DNA of 14,355 nt, taken from Methylotenera_A sp036675645 (GTDB lineage Bacteria; Pseudomonadota; Gammaproteobacteria; Burkholderiales; Methylophilaceae). The position numbers and the translations under genes were made by a program. Positions 7,095 to 13,745 of this stretch are shown here, one piece after another (positions within the stretch are counted from its first letter, which is position 1; each line of letters opens with the position of its first letter). Where the stretch lies: positions 1 through 14,355 of the forward strand of contig JAKFEP010000048.1 of assembly GCA_036675645.1 (NCBI GenBank), in the 5' to 3' direction. The notes beneath the pieces are model-generated. The model made no database searches. It was not told the origin of the DNA and saw only the letters and a program-made list of their open reading frames with translations.

Positions 7095-7970
7095 ATGAAT
7101 CAATTTGAAAATCTAATTAGCCGTGCCGAAAGCTTAATCACTAAGCTGGAAGCTTTGTTGCCAGCTCAAAGCCCGTCAGTTGATTGGGCTGCGACAGCAT
7201 GGCGCTGGGTCATGTATAACGACCGCGGCAGTTTGCAAGTAGTTGAACATCCACATGCAATTTCATTGGATAATATTCGCTTTGTCGATGCACAGAAAGC
7301 CGAAATTGTGCGTAATACGCAGCAGTTTATACAAGGCTTAACTGCTAATAATGTATTGCTCACTGGCGCGCGAGGTACAGGGAAATCTAGTCTGGTGAAA
7401 GCACTATTACCTACATTTTCAGCGCAAGGGTTACGTTTAATCGAGGTGGAAAAACACGATTTAATTCATTTGAGTCAAATTGTGGCTTTAGTAAAGAATC
7501 GTCCGGAAAAATTTATTATTTTCTGCGATGATTTAAGCTTTGAGGCGGATGATGTGGGCTACAAAGCGCTCAAGGTGGTGCTCGATGGCACGCTTGCAAG
7601 CATGTCAGATAATTTGCTGGTGTATGCGACATCAAATCGCAAAAACTTGATGCCAGAAATGATGGCAGATAATTTGGCATTTAAGCACGCAGATGGCGAA
7701 ATTAGGCCTAATGAAACGCTGGATGAGAAAGTGGCACTGGCCGAACGGTTTGGTTTATGGCTATCGTTCTACACCTTTGATCAAGACGAATATCTAGCGA
7801 TTGCTGAGAGTTGGCTGGGCACTTTTAATATGGATGATGGTAAGGTCGCTTGGGATGACGCTGCCAGGCAAGCTGCGCTTAGTTTTAGCCACACACGTGG
7901 TATGCGCAGTGGACGGGTAGCTTATCAATTTGCAAGAGACTATGCGGGCAAGCTGCAGTTAAAAACTTAA
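7095..7970 (+). CDS. DUF815-family P-loop ATPase
   Basis: This cytoplasmic AAA-like ATPase of 291 aa belongs to the DUF815 family, whose physiological role is not known to me. A short amphipathic N-terminal segment (MNQFENLISRAESLITKLEA) precedes a variable region. The Walker A loop GARGTGKS is at 91-98, Walker B IIFCDD at 141-146, and a sensor-1-like Asn at 181 in YATSNRKN. A C-terminal helical lid includes THTRGMRSGR (266-274) with arginines suited to nucleotide contact. No membrane segment or signal peptide is seen. The ATG at 7095 has no Shine-Dalgarno. The stop codon lies inside the first of four 16-bp tandem repeats, the last of which supplies the start codon of the Nudix-ThiE gene, so the two genes are probably co-expressed. 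The family call is confident, the function is not. Confidence 0.9.
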   Translation: MNQFENLISRAESLITKLEALLPAQSPSVDWAATAWRWVMYNDRGSLQVVEHPHAISLDNIRFVDAQKAEIVRNTQQFIQGLTANNVLLTGARGTGKSSLVKALLPTFSAQGLRLIEVEKHDLIHLSQIVALVKNRPEKFIIFCDDLSFEADDVGYKALKVVLDGTLASMSDNLLVYATSNRKNLMPEMMADNLAFKHADGEIRPNETLDEKVALAERFGLWLSFYTFDQDEYLAIAESWLGTFNMDDGKVAWDDAARQAALSFSHTRGMRSGRVAYQFARDYAGKLQLKT

Positions 7971-8027
7971 ACTGCCATGAACTTAAACTGCTATGAACTT
8001 AAACTGCTATGAACTTAAACTGCCATG
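7964..8027 (+). repeat. Four tandem copies of a 16-bp repeat linking a stop codon to the next start codon
   Basis: The unit AACTTAAACTGCYATG occurs four times without a gap, at 7964-7979, 7980-7995, 7996-8011 and 8012-8027. Only position 13 varies (C, T, T, C). Copy 1 contains the DUF815 stop TAA (7968-7970) and the ATG ending copy 4 is the Nudix-ThiE start. Each unit carries an ATG. The ATGs at 7977 and 7993 open 11-codon frames whose TGA overlaps the ATG two copies on (ATGA at 8009-8012 and 8025-8028). No Shine-Dalgarno is present in the unit. Confidence 0.95.
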
Positions 8028-9014
8028 ACTAGGGTTATTCACGTTGCAGTTGCTATTTTGCAGCGAAAAAATGAGGATGGCCACAATCAATTTTTATTGG
8101 CAAGCAGGCCACAGGGCAAAGGCTGGGCTGGCTGGTGGGAGTTTCCAGGCGGAAAAATTGAACATGGCGAAAGTCCAGAACATGCACTGACGCGCGAATT
8201 GGCAGAAGAGCTTGGGATTAAGCCTACGATCACTCAGCAGTGGCTGACGCGTCAATACGATTATCCTGCGATATCTCAAAACGGACATGTTACGCCCGCC
8301 AAAACGGTGTTGTTACATTTTTATTTTGTGAGTGCGTGGCAGGGTGGAGTTTCGCCGCTTGAAGGCCAAAAATTAAGTTGGCAATCAGCAGACAACCTTA
8401 CCGTTGCGCCTATTCTGCCTGCAAATGCGCCAATAATGAAAGCACTGGTATTGCCGCCAGTGTATGCCATTAGCAATATTGCAGAAATGGGCGAAACACC
8501 TTATTTATATGCGCTGCAAGCCGCATTCAATAAGGGCCTCCGGCTAGTGCAAGTACGAGAAAAGCATCTTGAAAAAGAGGAGTTTACTAGAGTCGCAGCA
8601 CAAATTATTGCACTGGCAAAATCTTATAATGCGACCGTGCTGATTAGCCAAGATATTGCACTGGCACGCGATTTAGGGGCACATGGTGTGCATTTGCCTA
8701 GCCAAAGTTTGCTGATGCTAAGAACCAAGCCTGAGGGGTTAATGGTGACGGCTTCTTGCCACAATGAGGCTGAATTGGCACATGCAGAAATGCTGGAGCT
8801 GGATTTTGTTGTGCTGTCGCCGATTAAATCGACGCAAAGTCACCCAGAAGTTGACGCATTGGGTTGGGAAACATTTGCAGATATGGCACAAAAAACCACT
8901 TTGCCAGTTTATGCACTGGGCGGCATGACACTGTCCGATTTGCCAATTGCTTTAAGTTATGGTGCGCGTGGTATTGCCTATCAGCGCGGTATTTCATCAC
9001 ATATTACTGATTAA
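8025..9014 (+). CDS. Nudix hydrolase (MutT-like) fused to a ThiE/TenI-like domain
   Basis: This is a 329-aa two-domain cytoplasmic protein. Residues 1-135 are a MutT-type Nudix hydrolase, probably cleansing 8-oxo-dGTP or a related nucleotide. The Nudix box at 43-65 fits GX5EX7REUXEEXGU exactly (GKIEHGE ... RELAEELGI), and the WWEFPGG lead-in is typical of MutT. Residues about 150-329 are a TIM-barrel thiamine-phosphate-synthase-like domain with LVQVREKHL, GVHLP, TASCHNEAEL and the phosphate-binding GGMTLSDL. In that half the residues matching the ThiE magnesium aspartates are changed: the ND motif reads SQ, and GADGVHLG reads GAHGVHLP. It may therefore resemble TenI more than an active ThiE. 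Such fusions are common in beta- and gammaproteobacteria. The start is the ATG of the last 16-bp repeat. It is convergent with the copper chaperone gene, 14 nt apart. Confidence 0.93.
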   Translation: MTRVIHVAVAILQRKNEDGHNQFLLASRPQGKGWAGWWEFPGGKIEHGESPEHALTRELAEELGIKPTITQQWLTRQYDYPAISQNGHVTPAKTVLLHFYFVSAWQGGVSPLEGQKLSWQSADNLTVAPILPANAPIMKALVLPPVYAISNIAEMGETPYLYALQAAFNKGLRLVQVREKHLEKEEFTRVAAQIIALAKSYNATVLISQDIALARDLGAHGVHLPSQSLLMLRTKPEGLMVTASCHNEAELAHAEMLELDFVVLSPIKSTQSHPEVDALGWETFADMAQKTTLPVYALGGMTLSDLPIALSYGARGIAYQRGISSHITD

Positions 9015-9028
9015 AACAGCTACTACAG

Positions 9029-9469
9029 TTACTCTTCAGCCTTAATAGGGAGCATTATTTGTTGCTTTGTGATGTTGCCAGATGCGTCTTTAAAGCTAAG
9101 CGTAAATTTCACATTTTCGCCTGCTGTCAGTGGTTTTTTTAAATCAAACAACATCAAGTGAAAACCACCAGGCGCAAGTTTTTCTGCTTTACCAGCTTTA
9201 AGCGGTAATTCTTCAAGCATGCGCATTTTCATCACACCGTTTTCCATGCTCATGCTATGAATTTCAACCGACCCGGCAATGTCTGCTTCTGCTTTAATCA
9301 TGGTGCTATCCTGCGCGCTTAATATGGTCATGTAAGCTGCACCTACCTGTTGTCCTGGTGCATTAGCACGCACCCAATTATCCGTAATCACCACGCTTTC
9401 ATTAGGCTCGCACGCACTTAGCAATAAGGTTAAGGTAAGTAATGTAAAAAAACGCTTAATCAAGGTCAT
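9029..9469 (-). CDS. PCu(A)C-family periplasmic copper chaperone, predicted lipoprotein
   Basis: PCu(A)C proteins hold Cu(I) in the periplasm and deliver it, classically to the CuA or CuB site of cytochrome oxidase. From the ATG at 9469 the product has 146 aa. A lipoprotein signal peptide ends in the lipobox LLSAC with Cys20 as the lipid anchor. The copper motif HX10MX21HXM is exact: His71, Met82, His104, Met106. The start is set by AGGA, which lies 7 nt before this ATG and 4 nt before a twin ATG at 9472; a longer frame to 9529 would bury the signal peptide, so I reject it. The 5' end overlaps the yacG 3' end by 14 nt, so translation is probably coupled. No SCO1/SenC gene, a frequent partner, is in view. 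It is the last gene of the pilD group. Confidence 0.92.
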   Translation of the reverse strand: MTLIKRFFTLLTLTLLLSACEPNESVVITDNWVRANAPGQQVGAAYMTILSAQDSTMIKAEADIAGSVEIHSMSMENGVMKMRMLEELPLKAGKAEKLAPGGFHLMLFDLKKPLTAGENVKFTLSFKDASGNITKQQIMLPIKAEE

Positions 9470-9674
9470 CATCGAGTCCTGGGGGTTGATTATTGGGTCG
9501 TTTATGGTCGGGGATTCGGTAACTTTCATTTGCCCAGTCGCCTAAGTCAATCATTTGACAGCGCTGGCTACAAAAAGGTCGATAAGCATTGTTGATGTCG
9601 TAAGGGGCTAGTTTTTTACAAGTTGGGCAAGCCACTTGCTTGGTTTTGAGGTTAGCAATAGAGTCAGAAGTCAT
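9456..9674 (-). CDS. yacG: DNA gyrase inhibitor YacG, zinc-binding
   Basis: YacG is a small zinc protein that in E. coli binds the gyrase B subunit and blocks DNA binding. This copy has 72 aa. The four zinc ligands are Cys16 and Cys19 (CPTC) and Cys35 and Cys39 (FCSQRC), followed by the family block MIDLGDWANESYRIPD (42-57). The acidic end GLDDDLD is a usual disordered tail. The ATG at 9674 has no Shine-Dalgarno; the 16 bases directly before it form the palindromic GCGGTA/TACCGC element. Its position after coaE and zapD matches the coaE-zapD-yacG cluster of E. coli, which supports the call. The gene overlaps the copper chaperone start. Confidence 0.95.
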   Translation of the reverse strand: MTSDSIANLKTKQVACPTCKKLAPYDINNAYRPFCSQRCQMIDLGDWANESYRIPDHKRPNNQPPGLDDDLD

Positions 9675-9690
9675 GCGGTAATTTTACCGC
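9675..9690. repeat. Inverted repeat abutting the yacG start codon
   Basis: The bases GCGGTAATTTTACCGC read as arms GCGGTAA and TTACCGC around TT. In the yacG transcript this gives a six-pair stem with an AAAU loop ending directly at the AUG. It sits where a Shine-Dalgarno would be, and none is present. It could be an RNA hairpin limiting initiation or a DNA-binding site. Confidence 0.6.
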
Positions 9691-9701
9691 TTTATTGCGA
9701 T

Positions 9702-9757
9702 AGATTACAGTCAAAGATTACAGAGGCTTTAAGTTACAAGTGCTATAAATTACAAAG
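9702..9757. repeat. Degenerate direct repeats containing TTACA between zapD and yacG
   Basis: TTACA occurs four times in one orientation, at 9705, 9718, 9735 and 9750, with steps of 13, 17 and 15 bp. Two copies extend to the identical nonamer AGATTACAG (9702-9710 and 9715-9723). The last copy overlaps the 3' end of zapD. It looks like a decayed tandem duplication rather than an ordered operator array. Confidence 0.5.
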
Positions 9758-10501
9758 CGTCATGCTAAAGTCTAAATCGTGGTCGCACGGTTTAGGCTTT
9801 TGCACAAAATCCAGCGCAGAAAACCGCACATTAATGGCATACTTGTTGGCGCTGACTTCTGGAAAGCATGGGCAACTATCTGGGACATTAATAATCAGCA
9901 TTTGCGCAGGTTTGGTACCTCCCAACATTTGCTGGTAAAAGCCATTTTGTGCGGTAAAATTTCTAGCGGTATCGCTACCGCGCAAAATACGCAAGATGGT
10001 TTTAATCGCTTCGTGCATGGGCATAAAACGCGCCAGCCAGCCATCAAAGTCGCTCTTTCGACGAGTGGAGTCTAGTCCTAGCCAGTGGTGATAAGATGGC
10101 AAATCAAATTGGCATACCCCACCCAAAATACCCGAGCGTTGTTTAATACCCATCAGCCACTCATTCTCTCGCAAGTGTTGGCCAAATTTGGCACCGTCAG
10201 CACGCAGTGCAGTGGAACAAGCGCCTACTTCACGCAATATTTTATCAAGGGCTTTTTCGGCAATAATCGGATTACCGCGTAAATTTTGCATCGCTAGGCG
10301 TTGCCGATCTAACTCACCCACTAAATCCATTTTTAGATCAGCGCGATCCACAATATCCAACATTTGTAATAAAGAAATCAGTGCAGTGTGATGATGGTGT
10401 TGCTCGCCACCCTCAACGTTGAGCAGGATTTTAGAAAACAGGTCCTCTAGCCGCAAAAAAGTGCGGATACGCTCGTTAAATGGAAATTCGTAGCTAGACA
10501 T
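9743..10501 (-). CDS. zapD: Cell division protein ZapD
   Basis: ZapD (formerly YacF) is a cytoplasmic protein that binds the FtsZ C-terminal tail and bundles FtsZ filaments at the division ring. This copy has 252 aa against 247 in E. coli. The N-terminal signature YEFPFNERIRTFLRLEDLF (4-22) corresponds to E. coli EHPLNEKMRTWLRIE. Further shared blocks are ELDRQR (63-68), the GGVCQFDLPSYHHWL region, and NGFYQQML near the last third. There is no membrane segment. It lies between coaE and yacG, 47 nt after the coaE stop, as in E. coli. The ATG has no recognisable Shine-Dalgarno. The 3' end carries the last copy of the TTACA repeat, giving the final CNL. Confidence 0.94.
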   Translation of the reverse strand: MSSYEFPFNERIRTFLRLEDLFSKILLNVEGGEQHHHHTALISLLQMLDIVDRADLKMDLVGELDRQRLAMQNLRGNPIIAEKALDKILREVGACSTALRADGAKFGQHLRENEWLMGIKQRSGILGGVCQFDLPSYHHWLGLDSTRRKSDFDGWLARFMPMHEAIKTILRILRGSDTARNFTAQNGFYQQMLGGTKPAQMLIINVPDSCPCFPEVSANKYAINVRFSALDFVQKPKPCDHDLDFSMTLCNL

Positions 10502-10548
10502 GACGAAATAGAGTCTGCCAACTTATAATAATAAATTGAGGTGAATTA

Positions 10549-11163
10549 TCAGATAGTTTTGCTAACTATGCAAGTATTAAGGTATTTTTGGTGAATTAGC
10601 AATATTCTTTCGCGTAATTTTTCAACATTTCCGTTATTTTCAATCACGTCATGTGCCAGTAATAATTGTTTTTTGCGCGGTGTTTGCGTACGGATAATTT
10701 TTTTAATCTCAGATTCTGACAATTGACTACGTTTTTTAACACGGTCAATGCGTGTTTTTTCATTGCAGTCAATCAATAAGATGCGATTAATATATGGCGC
10801 ATAGCGTGGGCTTTCAAATAGCAGGGGAATCGCTAATACTTGATATGGCGCATGCTTATTTAGCGAAAGCTGCTTTAATACTTCCGTATAGATAGCAGGA
10901 TGTAAAATCGCATTTAATTTGTCGCGCGCATCGTGATCATTAAACACTAAATCTCGCATAGCGGGACGGTTTAGTGCACCTTGGGGGGTGATGTATTCTT
11001 TGCCAAAATTGGCCTGAATATCTTGAACAATGGGTTGCTGCGCTGCTGTAAGTTGATGCGAAATTTCGTCTACATCGGTTACTGGCACGCCAAGCTCGGT
11101 GAATACCTTAGCAGCTTCTGATTTGCCGCTACCAATGCCGCCAGTAAGTGCAACTACAAACAT
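10549..11163 (-). CDS. coaE: Dephospho-CoA kinase
   Basis: CoaE phosphorylates the 3'-OH of dephospho-CoA with ATP, the last step of coenzyme A synthesis. The protein has 204 aa; E. coli CoaE has 206. The P-loop GGIGSGKS is at 8-15. TDVDEISHQL (29-38) holds the Asp pair that contacts substrate. LFNDHDARDKLNAILHP-type and LLFES blocks mark the CoA domain, and RIDRVKKRSQLSESEIKKII is the lid region. The start is the ATG within CATATG, 20 nt behind the pilD stop, without a clear Shine-Dalgarno, so translational coupling to pilD is likely. pilD followed by coaE is a common order in proteobacteria. Confidence 0.97.
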   Translation of the reverse strand: MFVVALTGGIGSGKSEAAKVFTELGVPVTDVDEISHQLTAAQQPIVQDIQANFGKEYITPQGALNRPAMRDLVFNDHDARDKLNAILHPAIYTEVLKQLSLNKHAPYQVLAIPLLFESPRYAPYINRILLIDCNEKTRIDRVKKRSQLSESEIKKIIRTQTPRKKQLLLAHDVIENNGNVEKLRERILLIHQKYLNTCIVSKTI

Positions 11164-11183
11164 ATGTATGCGACTACTAACAT

Positions 11184-12062
11184 TTAAGTTGCCAAATAAA
11201 AGCCAGCTAATTGTTGGCCAAAAAACAGCGCCGCAATACCGCCTAGCGCTAAAAAAGGCCCGAATGGAATAGCGGTGCCGCCGCTTTTACCCCGAAATGC
11301 AATCATGCCAATGCCAATCACTGCGCCAACCACAGAGCTAAGTAAAATGACGGCAGGCAGTAACTGCCAACCAAACCACGCGCCGATAGCACCGAGTAAT
11401 TTAAAATCGCCATAACCCATGCCCTCTTTACCGGTGACTATTTTAAATAGCCAATAGACGCTCCATAAAATCAGGTAACCCAGCATTGCGCCAATCACGG
11501 CTGATTTTAGGTCGGTGAAACCATTGTTTAAATTAAATAGTAAACCCAGCCAAAGTAGCGGCAAGGTAATGTCGTCGGGAAGTAGTTGTGTGTCGAAATC
11601 GATAAAGGTTAACGTTACCAGCGCAAACACCAATATAAATGCAAATAGGCTAGCATTGCTATAGCCAAATTTATAAGCTACTGCGCCAATCAGCGCCCCC
11701 GTTAAGGCTTCTATAAGTGGGTAGCGTAGGCTAATCTTGGCTTTACAGTCTTTGCACTTACCGCCTAACATTAAGTAGCTAACAATCGGGATATTTTCTA
11801 ACGCAGTGATTCGGTGGCCGCAGTGTGGGCAAGCTGAACGCGGAGTGACAATATTATATTTGGTAGGTATTTCTGCCTCAGGCTTTACCCCATAAGCTTT
11901 AGCCACATAAGCTTTTTCGGCGTTTTCCATCATCTTTGGCAATCGATGAATCACGACATTGAGGAAGCTGCCTACCATTAAACCGATGACAATGGAAAAA
12001 ACCACATAAAAAGTCGGCTCTGATTTCAACAAATCAGACAGCGGCATTAAAAAATCGAACAT
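11184..12062 (-). CDS. pilD: Type IV prepilin peptidase / N-methyltransferase
   Basis: PilD cleaves the leader of type IV prepilins and type II secretion pseudopilins at the inner membrane and N-methylates the new first residue. The protein has 292 aa. GSFLNVVIHRLP (31-42) opens the family signature. A cytoplasmic zinc domain has Cys78, Cys81 (CPHC), Cys103 and Cys106 (CKDC). The aspartyl protease residues are Asp155 (FIDFDTQLLPDD) and Asp219 (GMGYGDFKLLG), 64 apart as in TcpJ of Vibrio cholerae. About seven membrane helices cover the rest. A strong AAGGGA-type Shine-Dalgarno precedes the ATG. It begins the minus-strand group here; pilB and pilC, its frequent upstream partners, are absent and a divergent gene takes their place. 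Confidence 0.97.
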   Translation of the reverse strand: MFDFLMPLSDLLKSEPTFYVVFSIVIGLMVGSFLNVVIHRLPKMMENAEKAYVAKAYGVKPEAEIPTKYNIVTPRSACPHCGHRITALENIPIVSYLMLGGKCKDCKAKISLRYPLIEALTGALIGAVAYKFGYSNASLFAFILVFALVTLTFIDFDTQLLPDDITLPLLWLGLLFNLNNGFTDLKSAVIGAMLGYLILWSVYWLFKIVTGKEGMGYGDFKLLGAIGAWFGWQLLPAVILLSSVVGAVIGIGMIAFRGKSGGTAIPFGPFLALGGIAALFFGQQLAGFYLAT

Positions 12063-12138
12063 ATCTTCCCTTAATTCGGCCCTAAGTAAGCCTAAAAGTT
12101 GATGTAAACTATTATTATCATGGCATCGTTAATATAAG

Positions 12139-12190
12139 TGTGCAAGTTAGCAAAAATTAGTTTGTTAGGACGCAGTTGAAAATTTGCACA
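12139..12190. promoter_or_regulatory. Spaced inverted repeat between pilD and the acidic-protein gene, candidate operator pair
   Basis: TGTGCAAGTT (12139-12148) and AATTTGCACA (12181-12190) are reverse complements at nine of ten positions. Their centres are 42 bp apart, about four helical turns. They lie in the 172-nt divergent gap, where both promoters must be. No regulator is suggested by the sequence, and chance in AT-rich DNA is possible. Confidence 0.35.
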
Positions 12191-12234
12191 AGGGCACCAT
12201 GTTAAAAGTGTGAAAATTAGATTTAAGGATTTAC

Positions 12235-12627
12235 ATGTCTGACCTAGACAAAACACTGTTGAACGCGCTTGAGCAAGTTGAGCTCAATAATATTAACCAT
12301 CCTGCTTGGGATGAACCGATTATTTGTCGCGTTGAGGTAGATTTACCAGGCTGGCTGGCGCAACTCACCGGTGAAAACAAGTGGGAAGTGTACAGCGAAG
12401 ACGAGGATGAAACCTGTATTAGTTTTGCGATGCGGGAAAAAGCAGGAAAAACAGCTCCCAAATTTGCTCCGAAATTAGCAGAGGTCACCCTGTATCACAA
12501 TGGCTACGCGGTGGTAGATGTAGAAGGCAAGGCATTATTTGATGGTAGCCTGACCAGTGGCACCAGCGATTGTGCACACCTAAGCTATTTTCATGCTGAA
12601 AGTGGCGAGCCGATTATATTGAATTAG
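12235..12627 (+). CDS. Acidic hypothetical protein, 130 aa
   Basis: I do not recognise this protein. It is strongly acidic: I count 23 Asp/Glu against 9 Lys/Arg, including SEDEDE at about residues 54-59. It has three Cys, no signal peptide and no membrane helix, so it should be cytoplasmic. The alternating pattern (CRVEVDLPGW, CISFAMR, VTLYHNGYAVVDVEG) suggests a mostly beta fold. It is not CyaY, whose sequence pattern it lacks. The frame is credible: an AAGGA Shine-Dalgarno (12225-12229) lies 5 nt before the ATG, codon use resembles its neighbours, and a strong terminator follows within 10 nt of the stop. It is a single-gene unit divergent from pilD and convergent with ispB. Function unknown. 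Confidence 0.82.
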   Translation: MSDLDKTLLNALEQVELNNINHPAWDEPIICRVEVDLPGWLAQLTGENKWEVYSEDEDETCISFAMREKAGKTAPKFAPKLAEVTLYHNGYAVVDVEGKALFDGSLTSGTSDCAHLSYFHAESGEPIILN

Positions 12628-12632
12628 TATTT

Positions 12633-12695
12633 AAGGATGCCCTGTAGGCCGCATGGATATTGGTCTGCAGGGCATCCTTTATTTGTTATGTTTTT
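12633..12695 (+). terminator. Strong Rho-independent terminator after the acidic-protein gene
   Basis: Arms AAGGATGCCCTG (12633-12644) and CAGGGCATCCTT (12668-12679) pair perfectly over 12 bp. The stem extends six more pairs, with two G-U wobbles, through TAGGCC and GGTCTG around an 11-nt loop. A T-rich tract follows to about 12695. On the minus strand, behind ispB, the tract after the stem is poorer in T, so termination there is less certain. Confidence 0.9.
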
Positions 12696-12707
12696 ATGCT
12701 TTTTGAG

Positions 12708-13676
12708 TTAAAAATCTCTTTTTACTGCAAACTCAGCTAAGTCAATCAAGGCTTGTTTGTTGGGTGAGTCTGGTAAGTGCACAATCGCTTCAACGCCAAT
12801 TCTAGCCTCATTTTCAGCCAGTTCTCGCACATAGTTCAGGGCATCCGTCGCTTTTACTGCCGTTAGCACGGCAGGCAACTCCTCTAAACCACCGTGCTCA
12901 ATGGCATTGCGAATGGTGGCTGCTTCTGCAGAATTGCCACGATGCATGGCGATGAGCAGAGGCAGTGTCGGTTTGCCTTCACTTAGGTCATCACCTAAAT
13001 TTTTGCCAATTTGGTTAACGTCCCCGCTTAAATCAAGCACGTCGTCAATCAATTGAAACGCGGTACCAAGGCGCATGCCATATTGAGCCAGTGCGTTTTC
13101 GTCTTGCGCATTGGCATCGCTAATCACTGCGCCTAAACGGGTAGCGGCCTCGAATAATTTGGCCGTTTTAAAATGGATGACCTTTAAATATTCTTGCTCA
13201 GTCACGTTGGCATTATGAATGTTAAGTAACTGCAACACTTCGCCTTCGGCGATAATATTGGTGGTTTCAGATAAAATCTGCATCACACGCATATTTTGCA
13301 GTTTTACCATCATTTGAAACGCACGCGAATATAAAAAGTCGCCTACCAGCACACTGGCAGCATTACCAAACAAGTGATTTGCAGTGCTATTGCCGCGGCG
13401 CATGGCTGATTCATCTACCACATCATCGTGCAACAAAGTGGCAGTGTGAATAAACTCAACAATGGCTGCAAGTTCGTGATGCTGCGTTTGAATGTTTCCG
13501 AATATGCCGCTAGAAAGCAATACCAGTGCAGGCCGTAGGCGTTTTCCACCACCATTAATAATATGTTCGCCAATGGTGTTAATGAGGGAAACTTCTGAGT
13601 GCAGCGATTGCCGAATAACGGTATCGACCGCTTGCATATCCTGCATGATGTGAGATTGAATGTGATTGAGATTCAC
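12708..13676 (-). CDS. ispB: Octaprenyl diphosphate synthase
   Basis: IspB adds isopentenyl diphosphate units in trans to make the side chain of ubiquinone-8. The protein has 322 aa, about the family length. The first aspartate-rich motif is DDVVD at 84-88 within FIHTATLLHDDVVDES, identical over this stretch to E. coli IspB; the second is DDVLD at 211-215. The blocks GGGKRLRPA (42-50) and GKNLGDDLSEGKPTLPL are also typical. A small Ala five residues before the first motif fits a long-chain enzyme. The start is GTG at 13676; it aligns with the E. coli N-terminus (MNL...QDM), whereas the first ATG, ten codons on, would cut conserved residues. No clear Shine-Dalgarno is seen. The gene is divergent from rplU, a common arrangement. 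Confidence 0.96.
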   Translation of the reverse strand: MNLNHIQSHIMQDMQAVDTVIRQSLHSEVSLINTIGEHIINGGGKRLRPALVLLSSGIFGNIQTQHHELAAIVEFIHTATLLHDDVVDESAMRRGNSTANHLFGNAASVLVGDFLYSRAFQMMVKLQNMRVMQILSETTNIIAEGEVLQLLNIHNANVTEQEYLKVIHFKTAKLFEAATRLGAVISDANAQDENALAQYGMRLGTAFQLIDDVLDLSGDVNQIGKNLGDDLSEGKPTLPLLIAMHRGNSAEAATIRNAIEHGGLEELPAVLTAVKATDALNYVRELAENEARIGVEAIVHLPDSPNKQALIDLAEFAVKRDF

Positions 13677-13714
13677 GTGCTAAGCCATTTCTAAGTTGTT
13701 ACAATTTTAACACA

Positions 13715-13726
13715 GCCTGCGCAGGC
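13715..13726. promoter_or_regulatory. Perfect 12-bp GC-rich palindrome between ispB and rplU
   Basis: GCCTGCGCAGGC is an exact palindrome in an otherwise AT-rich 136-nt gap. It lies 19 nt upstream of the rplU -35 element and 38 nt upstream of the ispB start codon. A TAAAAT that could serve as an ispB -10 is at 13709-13704 on the minus strand. A regulator-binding site is a reasonable but unproven reading. Confidence 0.45.
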
Positions 13727-13745
13727 ATAATTGGCAATTTAGCGT

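Noticed and set aside
7964..8027. Tandem repeats considered as a CRISPR array or integration site
   Set aside because: The copies are directly adjacent with no spacers, only 16 bp long, and there are no cas genes or mobile elements nearby.
9470..9529. Longer N-terminus for the copper chaperone from an ATG at 9529
   Set aside because: It would place 20 polar residues before a lipoprotein signal peptide and lies within yacG; AGGA supports the start at 9469 or 9472.
9636..10391. Plus-strand open frames opposite zapD and yacG
   Set aside because: They overlap each other and the confirmed minus-strand genes, and show no recognisable domain.
12235..12627. Identification of the acidic protein as frataxin CyaY
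   Set aside because: Its size and acidity are suggestive, but the protein lacks the CyaY sequence pattern when read against the E. coli protein.
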